From the NCBI RefSeq assembly GCF_016097555.1, contig NC_054699.1, forward strand, positions 2,089,293-2,153,292: 64,000 bases of DNA. Direction: 5' to 3'. Positions within the stretch are counted from its first letter, which is position 1. Every line of letters starts with the position of its first letter. This DNA comes from Gigantopelta aegis (Eukaryota; Mollusca; Gastropoda; Neomphalida; Peltospiridae). Position numbers and translations under genes: made by a program. Below, piece after piece: positions 56,171-64,000 of the stretch. A model generated the notes under the pieces. The model ran no database searches. It was not told the DNA's origin and was given only the letters and a program-made list of their open reading frames with translations.

Positions 56171-56937
56171 TCAATGCCTGATAAACCTACAATTAAGGGT
56201 TCAAGGAGCTTCTGGGCAATTATTACTTCAAAAACCCACCTGTGTTGCTGGTTGATTTTAATGTTGTGGTGTGTACTGTATAAGCCAAAGCAAAAAAAAA
56301 CCTGCAATGACACACAACACTCAATGACTTGGCTTGCACAAAACATCAACTTGGAAGCACTTGATTGTGGATGTGGTAATATAAATCGCACACAAGTTCA
56401 GGGGAGATAACTGGCTGCTAGGTGAGCACTTTGTCGATTGCCTGTTTGAACGTTTCATCCTCCTTAAAGCAAATCCTTGCTCCAAGTAATATTTTTGGTT
56501 CTTCTTTCCTTAATGACAGTGGTTTAACAGCAATTGTTTTGTTTCTAATTCTTTAAAATTATTTTTGGTTTCGCAAATCCCAATTTTACAAACATGCTTT
56601 TTGATGACCATGTATTCTTAATAATAATAATAATAATACAATGACCCATGGAGTTATTTTATTGATTATGTCCTATCAGCATCGAGATAACGAAGATTGA
56701 CTGTACATGAATGGACATGTGTGCTCTTGTATTTTTGATAAAATTGGGATTTGCAATGAAAATGTTCACTATAATTATCTGTTAGTTTGGTGACATAATC
56801 ACCTATTTTAAGACACCACCTTTTTATTATTCAATATCATCCAGTTAAGTACACTGATTTAAAGAAATAAGGGATGGCACCAACACTAACAGGAAAGAGT
56901 GACTGCAGTACCATCCATAGTATCAGAAAGAATGAAT
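56171..56937. other. Unassigned AT-rich
   Basis: No gene or terminal repeats seen. Confidence 0.5.
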
Positions 56938-57122
56938 GTTTAACAACACCCCAGCACGAAAAATACATCGGTTATTGGGTGTGAAACTACATGTATGGTA
57001 AAGTAGTATCAGAAAGTTAACCGTGTTTCATATTCTCGACATTCAATCCTACATCTGACACCATTTATCGCAGATAAAAATGTGTCGAGTGTTTTGTTAA
57101 ATAAAATATTTCCTTTTCTTTC
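56938..57122. mobile_element. Two SINE tail fragments
   Basis: 56938-56992 is an inverted type-3 tail (CACCCCAGCACGAAAAATAC); 57045-57122 is a forward type-2 tail (GTGTCGAGTGTTTTGTTAAA). Confidence 0.55.
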
Positions 57123-57765
57123 AATTCCACGTTACACCTTTGTACTTTACATTATGACGCTGATGCCGACTGAAAGTTGGTGTACAATACAAAGTGGTCC
57201 CTTATTTCTTTATCTCAGTGTGTAATTAAGAGTGTGAAGCCAGGTGTTGTAATTAACAGACACTTGGTATTTCAGTTTCAGACCACTACTTGTACTTCAT
57301 GCAGGAACCATATCTCTCAAGTGTGTGTGTAGGTGTATAATCTCTACTGAGGAGGGCACAATCTGTGGTGGACAGATTTTAATCTCTACTGTTATAGAGA
57401 AGGACAATAAAACCATACATTTTTTGTCCTCATGTGGGGGTAACAGACCCCTCCTCCCACTCCCCCCTCCTTCAGTTCCTAGGGGCCTGGGTCTGACCTT
57501 CTGTAAATGCATACCGACAATATAAACCACTCTGCCTCAGGCTTGCGACTATAAATAATCATTTTAATGTATTATGTTACAGGACACAAACTAATATGGG
57601 AACATACTGTTAATCTACAGCAATCTCGAGTCTGGGTTTTAAAAGGAAGGAATGTCTGTTTCAACTACACCTCAGCACATTTTAAACAATGGTTATCTGA
57701 TGTCTGAAATATGCTCTACTATTGAGATTCCTGTCCCAAGTCAAGCTACGAATTTTATCGGAGGT

Positions 57766-57905
57766 CGGACTCTGGATGGGCGTGTTCGAAACCCTAGTGG
57801 TATATGAGCACGTTAAACTAGTTATCTATCTATATTAACTTGGAGGTCGGACTCTGGATGGGCGTGTTCGAAACCCCAGTGGTATATGAGCACGTTAAAC
57901 TAGTT
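57766..57905 (-). repeat. Tandem pair of the terminal segment of the 1.06-kb repeat with GATA microsatellite
   Basis: Two minus-strand copies of about 67 bp reading AACTAGTTTAACGTGCTCAT and then ATACCACTAGGGTTTCGAAC, each joined to a (GATA)n tract, which continues to about 57945. They match the first 70 bp of the 1.06-kb repeats. So this end occurs on its own and is associated with a microsatellite. Confidence 0.7.
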
Positions 57906-57984
57906 ATCTATCTATCTATCTAGTTATCTATCTATCTATCTACTATTGAGCTACATCCCACCCCTAGTCAAAATAATTAAGTTA

Positions 57985-58258
57985 AGGTTTGTCTAATGTT
58001 TAACGACACCAGTAGAGCACACTGATTTATTAATCATTGGCTGTTGGATGTCAAATATTAATTCTGATGCATAGTCTTCTGAGGAAACGTGCTAATTTTT
58101 CCATTAGCATCAAGGGATTGTTTTGTATGGACATACTACTGTCTTTGACATACTAGTAGTGGTGCACTGGTTGGATTGGGAGAACACCCAATAGGTCCAC
58201 TAAAGAGGTTTGGTCCTGTAACACAAGCACCTCAGGTGAGCATGCTATCATTCATTCA
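57985..58258 (-). mobile_element. SINE, tail type 1
   Basis: GTTTAACGACACCAGTAGAG, TGGCTGTTGGATGTCAAATA, ... GTGGTGCACTGGTTGGA, then a degenerate head. Confidence 0.75.
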
Positions 58259-58387
58259 ACTGGTTTGTTGTGCTTGTATCCAATTATGGTTCATGTGTGC
58301 TATCCTGGACACACATATCTCTGCTATCTGGGCTGTATGTCCAGGACAGAGGGTTAGTGAGAGAGAGTGGCCGTACACCTACTGACT

Positions 58388-58492
58388 GAGCTGTTAAAAC
58401 TCACTCTGGGTGGGAGCCGGTACCGGGCTGCGAACCCAGTACCTACCAGCCTTAAATCTGATGGCTTAAAGACGACACCATCAAGGCCGGTA
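58388..58492 (-). mobile_element. SINE type C head fragment
   Basis: Minus strand: GGTGTCGTCTTTAAGCCATC, GGCTGGTAGGTACTGGGTTC GCAGC, CCACCCAGAGTGAGTTT. Confidence 0.75.
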
Positions 58493-59984
58493 CTCTATCA
58501 ACTAAGCAAACACCAGATATGAAGTTCCTATTAGCTTGTGTCCATTGTCATAAACTGAGCAAAACTAAATGATTGTCCAAGAGAACTGTAGACGGTCATT
58601 GTCCACTGAGTAAGTAACCTGATGAGCTTTTCCTGACAACACTTAACAGCAGTGTTATTCCGTTGAGCTAACTGAGATTCATTCAAAAACAAAAGAAGGT
58701 AAACAGAATACATTTTAAGGAACTTAAAAAAAAAAAAAAAAATTAACTTTTACTGATAATATATTTAAGATGATACAAGCGGTTTAAAATCTATTTCTAG
58801 TATAAAACCATAATATTTATATCATAACTAATAAATATAAACAATTAATGCCATAAAGAAATCTTTGTTTTTGTTGCCTGACGAGTATTAGCAAGGTGAA
58901 ACAAGATGGTATGTTTAATGACACGTACTTGAAAATATATTCTGTTATATTACTTTTCATTAATTAATTCAAATTCAAATGATCAAGTAGGTGATCTTTA
59001 ATGTTTGATTTGTAGGTGCATAATTTTAATGTATTAGTTAATCTAATAATTCCTATTAGTATTACGGAAGTTACACAGTAAAACACAAAGAGAACTCAGG
59101 TTCCTGCAAATCTTTAATTTTATTGGGTGAATGAAAAAGGTTTAATTAAAAATTAAAAATTCAGTTACATTTCTTAATTGTTAATTTGAAAATGTGCTTA
59201 TTACATATGACAGTTATAAATAATGTGCATTGGTATGTATATATATATTTAAAGTGTTTTCTTTTTTCTTCTCTTTGTGAAGTAAATCCTTGTGTCATTG
59301 CACAGCAATGATCTTTAAACTTCGATATAAAATTTAAAATAATTTAAAATGAAAAATGGCAGTCGTACTAAAACATGAGTAAAAGAAAAAAAGTAGAAAC
59401 AGGTTTACCCTGCAACATAAATGTAATCTATTAAAACGTTTTTCTGAAGAAATTTTTTTTTTTTTTTTTCTTCCAAACTGAGATAGGTTAATAAAAATAA
59501 CCAAAACTGAATGAAATGTGGAGTACAAACAATAAACGATAATCTGAGCTTGTCGGCAAAGTGGTTCGTAAAATATTGCCACTATTTCTGGTTAAATGTT
59601 TTCACTTGTTTTAAATATATTATTTTTATTTTTATTAACTCGTAATATATTGCACTTTTTTTTGCGTAATACCATTGAACAATTTCTGTACATACAATAC
59701 AGCTGAGTTTATTCTGCATGACAGCCTCTAACATTGGTTGAGAAAATGATATTAACAAAAAAACAACAACATTAAAATATGCCAACTATTTGCTATGGTG
59801 TAATAAATGTACAATTTTGATTTACATAAAAATAACTTACATGTACAATGGTGTAAAAACAATGACATAAAACAATGACACATGTACCCTATTGATGCAG
59901 GGATGAGAGGAATGCATGTTAATATCCGTAAAGGGACTATATCTTGAGTTTGTAGTCACTAATATACTATAGACACTGGTTAAA
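58493..59984. other. Unassigned AT-rich
   Basis: Homopolymer runs only (A at 58727, T at 59452). No gene seen. Confidence 0.5.
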
Positions 59985-60182
59985 GTCTGTTTTGTTTAAA
60001 AGACACCATTAAAGCACACTGATGAATTAAATCATTGCCTACTGGATGTCAAACATTTGGTAATTCTCACATATATGGTATTTTAGAGGAAGCCCGCTAC
60101 ATTTTTCCTTTAGCAGCAAGGGATCTTTTATATGCACCATCCCAAAGACAGAACAGCAAATACTGCTTTTAATATAAAACAC
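59985..60182 (-). mobile_element. SINE, tail type 1, head lost
   Basis: GTTTTGTTTAAAAGACACCA, ACTGGATGTCAAACATTTGG, CAAGGGATCTTTTATATGCA. Confidence 0.8.
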
Positions 60183-60592
60183 ACCCCTAAACACTCATAA
60201 GTTCAATCTAAAGGGTGCAAAACACCCCACCCCAATTTTAACCAATTGCATGTCCCCTCTAACATTGATACTACGAGTGCAATGTTTTCTGGGTTTTTCA
60301 AAGATCGATGTCCATGTGAACAGATTCTAATTTTAATAAATTAGAAAGGCTGTGTTGTCTGAAAACTAGTTACCGTGACTACAAATTCAAGACACTCCCG
60401 TTAAATCAACTAATGAATGTATCTGTGCCGGCAGTTGATGAGCATTATGGATGGTTGCAAGATGTTGGTTAACAATGCTAGAAGTGACCACTGAACACTG
60501 ACCACTGTCCCATGCATGCATGACGAGGCTAAGCCCACAGTTGGCCATCAGTCTCAGTCCAGTCTCAAATCTCTAATCATCATGTCACACAC

Positions 60593-60690
60593 ATAATTTG
60601 TATGGCATTGCCATGGAGTTACGGGTAGACTAAAACTTGTATAATTTGTATGGCATTGCCATGGAGTTACGGGTAGACTAAAACTTGTAT
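60593..60690. repeat. 48-bp duplication
   Basis: ATAATTTGTATGGCATTGCC then ATGGAGTTACGGGTAGACTA occurs twice, identical. Confidence 0.9.
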
Positions 60691-60937
60691 AAGCATGGGG
60701 CCAAGTAAAAAACTGAGACATGGCGGATTCGATACTAAAGATGTGCATTTCATATTTGGAGAGACAAGGACTGGGATGTGGTATTGGACAATCAGGTTGA
60801 GAAGAACAGACATTTTATGATTGTGCATGAATGTGTGTATGTGTGGATCCTTTTAGTTTGGAAAAATCAGACAGACTCAAAAGGGCTGAAGCAAGAAGGA
60901 GAAACCATGTGGAGATGGGTGAATGGTGTGTGGGTGT

Positions 60938-60970
<33 letters not shown>

Positions 60971-60985
60971 TGTATGTGCGTGTGT
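60938..60985. repeat. (TG)n microsatellite
   Basis: About 15 TG units with short interruptions. Confidence 0.9.
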
Positions 60986-62549
60986 GGAAGGTGAAAATAA
61001 AAAGACATTAATGAAACCTCACCTCAGGAAAACAGAACTGGTCATTATTTTGAAGCCGATAATCATCTAAAGTACCGTACTAATTACATTTCTTGTAATT
61101 GTCATTTGATGAGCGTAATTAGCTCTGACTAGTCTTACAACTAAGAACAATAAGAGGAAATCACACTGAATCCCATATTATGACTGAATCATGAGATCAC
61201 ATACATCATACAATGTTCACAGTACTAGTTAGATCATGTTGCCGTGGAAACAATATTATCTGTGTTCAGTTTAAGTGACAAATACATTTTGAGATCCGAT
61301 TAGAGCATAATATTATTGAGGGTTTGTTAAGTACTAATAAAATCAAAAACATGACTGTTTTTAATGAATATATTTGTGAATAATTTAAAATTGAAGAAAC
61401 AACAAAGAAGCTATTTTATACATGTCAAGTTAATAACTTGAATGTAGTTTACAGTCTTTACATTTATTTAGGTCTACAGTCTATTTGCTATTCCACTTCA
61501 TTTATGAAAGGAATAAAGACTTTTAAAATTTAATAAATAACTTTAATTTTGAAGTTTTTACAAATACAACAGCAATTGGTTTTTTTTTTTTTTGTATTAC
61601 TCTCTTTGATAACTGTTTATCATTTGATTCTAAATTTTAAAACGTTTTCTTTTTTAAATTTCAAACAATATTAGTTTTCAAGTTTTGAAAACAATAAATG
61701 TTTTTCTTTTCTGACTCTTATCATGAGCACATGTAAATGTGTACTCATGCTACTGAACAGTAATGCCATGTTTAATTCAAACTGAATGGCATTGCCATGA
61801 CGTTAAAGAGTCTTGACTCCATATTTGAGTATTGAGATGGAGAAGGTAAATGACATATGTATTATGTAAGTATAGGGCCATTTTATACACATACATGTAC
61901 ACACACAAACAAATGAAAAACTGACAAGTGCTATATACAAAATGAAAGCAAAATGATCAATTTCTCAACCAATGTTTTACAAACATGCCCAAGTGATGAT
62001 ATTAAATTTGTGAAATTCCGCTTTCTAACATGAATCATGGCATTTTTAACAACATCAGCATCGCACAAAACATAAATTAAAATCTAAAACAAAGATGGGT
62101 TGATTTTATTTGGTATGTTCTGTTCCAGGAATGCATAAAAATTAAATATTGAATTGAAAAAAAAAACCTCACAAATAAACCCATACATGTAATGTTGGTA
62201 TTTACAACTTCATGATTATTCAACAATACTGAGATACAGTATGTCTCGTCGGCTAGTTCCGTAACATGACCTTGACGTTTGATGTATACAGGCCAAAATA
62301 AGGTGTTGTTCACTAAATATAAAGTGGAATTTGGCAAAAAGTTTTTCATAATTGCCACAAAAATATTATCAGTATGAGAAACATCACATTTCATGAATGT
62401 TTATTTTGTCCAACTTTAAAAAAGAGAGGTGAAATTAAGTACAAAATGTTGACATCTTTTGTTAAAAAAACTTAATAAAAAAACTTAATAAAAAAAATAA
62501 AAAAAAGTCTTATCTACATGATGCTGAGTTTAGTTTATGGTTGCCATAG

Positions 62550-62768
62550 TTACATGTAGGGATAGACGGGAATTCCCATTTGTTCGGAGGCTGTGAGCAG
62601 AAGAACCAGCACAATAAAGAGACAGGCAACGCCCCCTAGCAGCTCCCCTAACCGTCAAACAGCCGACTGTTTCGGGTTGGTGCCGATAGCGACGAGGGCA
62701 GCGACCGTGATGGCCACTCGACAGATCCCGCGCTCGTCCAGTAAGTCGTGTGCCGAACACACCTGCTC
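62550..62768 (-). CDS. 3'-terminal coding exon of an unidentified membrane protein, with in-frame TGA
   Basis: Acceptor TTTATGTTTGCAG, then 37 codons (EQVCSAHDLLDERGICRVAI, TVAALVAIGTNPKQSAV), a TGA at 62657-62655, and in the same frame 34 further codons (RLGELLGGVACLFIVLVLLL then TASEQMGIPVYPYM) to a TAA at 62552-62550. Both halves hold a hydrophobic helix-like segment, and the raised GC content runs across the TGA to the TAA. Either translation stops at TGA with a 37-residue tail, or the TGA is decoded (selenocysteine or read-through), or the TGA is a mutation or assembly error. Earlier exons lie beyond 62769; a possible donor (AACAG/GTAAGT) is near 63620 but no exon could be closed there. 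Family not recognised. Confidence 0.5.
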
Positions 62769-63041
62769 CTGCAAACATAAACAAGATTATAACATTATTA
62801 ATGAGTGAAAACAAAAAGTAAAAAGTTAGTAACATTATTGTTCAGAGTATAGTAAAGCTGCTTCTACCTGAACACGGGAAAACCTCAGACTATGGATAGC
62901 AATGGTGATTTTATTGCGCACTCATCAATAAAAATCAACCAGATTTGATTTCAATATTTTGCACAAAATGTTTCCTTTAAGTGAATAGGCACACATACAC
63001 AGAATACCGATACCCTACCCTAGAAAAAATTAAATAAATAA

Positions 63042-63318
63042 AAGTTTGTTTTGTTTAACGACACCACTAGAGCACATTGATTTATTAATCATCGGCTACT
63101 GCATATCAAACATTTGGAAACACACTACATTAGTAGCAAGGGATCTTTTATATGCACCATCCTACAGACATGATAGCACATACCACGGCCTTTGATATAC
63201 CAGTCGTGGTGCACTGGTTGGAATGACAAAGAGTCCAATGGGCCCACTGACAGGGATCAATCCCAAACCGACCGAGCATCTTACGAGCGCTTTACCACTG
63301 GGCTACATCTCCCCTCCA
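63042..63318 (-). mobile_element. Nearly full-length SINE, tail type 1
   Basis: GTTTGTTTTGTTTAACGACA ... CCAGTCGTGGTGCACTGGTT ... TTTACCACTGGGCTACATCT. The body has a deletion around 63117. Confidence 0.85.
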
Positions 63319-63461
63319 CCCATTCTACAAGTATTAAATCATATTTAAAACATAAAATCATAATATGATTCTAAAAAGGAAACAAAACAACTGGCAGCAA
63401 TTGACTTTTCACCATAAATGTTGCCAGATTCTGCCGTGTGGCATCCGGCAATGTAATATAC

Positions 63462-63462
<1 letters not shown>

Positions 63463-63494
<32 letters not shown>
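63463..63494. repeat. (TA)n microsatellite
   Basis: About 15 TA units. Confidence 0.95.
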
Positions 63495-63497
<3 letters not shown>

Positions 63498-63877
63498 TTT
63501 CAACTGAAAATGACAAACACAAATTCAACAATAAACATTCAAACACTGACAATGACATTGTTTAAGAACAAAGACCAGTAAACTATATAAATAAAATTAA
63601 TGTCATGTGATCTTTTACTTACCTGTTGCTTTTTCTGTTCAAATTAATTCAAATTAAGTGGCTGGTAGCTAGATGGACTTTTGATTCAATAATTAAACTA
63701 TTACATACTGTGAACTGTATTTGTATCGAGTATTTTATTATTATTTTTTTTTTAATAACGTCCTTTTATTTTAATTAAAGGCTAATCATAGTGAATGGTT
63801 TATCAGCGGTGATCAACAGGCCAAGCGCAGCACTATACAATTTTGCACATATAACCATATCTACTTTTACATGTGAC

Positions 63878-63985
63878 GGACAGTATACATTTTTGCACAT
63901 CACCCTATTTGACAGTATACATTTTTGCACATTTCCCTATCGGACAGTATACATTTTTGCACATCACTCTATCCACTGTTGCACA
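63878..63985. repeat. Tandem repeat of about 32 bp, 3-4 copies
   Basis: GACAGTATACATTTTTGCAC followed by ATCACCCTATTT-like spacers, at the right end of the window; it may continue beyond it. Confidence 0.85.
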
Positions 63986-64000
63986 GAATAGCATACAAGT

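Larger units (their letters stand above)
60183..62549. other. Unassigned AT-rich, possibly 3' UTR of the 62768 exon
   Basis: Downstream of the minus-strand coding exon, with the 48-bp duplication and a TG tract. If the gene has a long 3' UTR it lies here. No coding evidence. Confidence 0.4.

Noticed and set aside
55673-56255. Repeat-protein gene
   Set aside because: All three frames are open because of the 23-bp unit; no start context, splice sites or flanking coding sequence.
62530-62835. Arg-rich 101-codon frame on the minus strand
   Set aside because: Starts in the intron; the alternative frame from the acceptor gives more protein-like hydrophobic segments.

Overview
This is animal nuclear DNA. 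There are no operons, and the coding sequence lies in short exons bounded by GT/AG splice sites inside large, AT-rich, repeat-filled introns. Many copies of a tRNA-headed SINE family of a kind I associate with molluscs, together with invertebrate-type LINEs and Tc1 and TTAA elements, point to a mollusc, probably a gastropod or bivalve. The species cannot be fixed from the sequence alone.

Three host genes can be supported. (1) Minus strand, 19162 down past position 1: the first five coding exons of a selenium-binding protein 1 / methanethiol oxidase ortholog (SELENBP1). All splice phases close exactly to give 216 residues. (2) Plus strand, 41550-47981: a four-exon gene for an 817-residue serine-rich N-terminal / lysine-arginine-rich C-terminal protein that I do not recognise. 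Its phases also close exactly. (3) Minus strand, 62768-62550: a 3'-terminal coding exon of an unidentified membrane protein. It carries an in-frame TGA followed by a second hydrophobic segment.

Layout: 1-19.2 kb is SELENBP1, whose introns hold an L1-like LINE (3977-6606), TTAA-type MITEs, a decayed Tc1 transposon (10309-11838), one copy of a 1.06-kb unclassified repeat, poly(G) MITEs and a 35-bp minisatellite. 20.5-25.7 kb is a 97-bp satellite array of about 53 units just upstream of the SELENBP1 start. 26-33 kb is repeats: SINEs, foldbacks, a MITE with a 5-bp target duplication, and a 1-kb element with about 250-bp inverted repeats. 33.6-37.05 kb is a second LINE, split by a TIR element and by the second copy of the 1.06-kb repeat. 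37-41.5 kb is repeats, including a 93-bp perfect palindrome. 41.5-48 kb is gene 2. 48.4-50.1 kb is a SINE cluster that contains a stray copy of part of gene 2's last exon. 50.3-62.5 kb is AT-rich DNA with minisatellites and no recognisable genes. 62.5-64 kb is the third gene's last exon plus repeats.

No defence system, gene cluster or other multi-gene system is visible. The more unusual signals are structural: an intron/exon boundary amplified six times, a satellite that shares its sequence with a MITE end, SINEs that swap tRNA-like heads on a common body, and an exon fragment embedded in a SINE.
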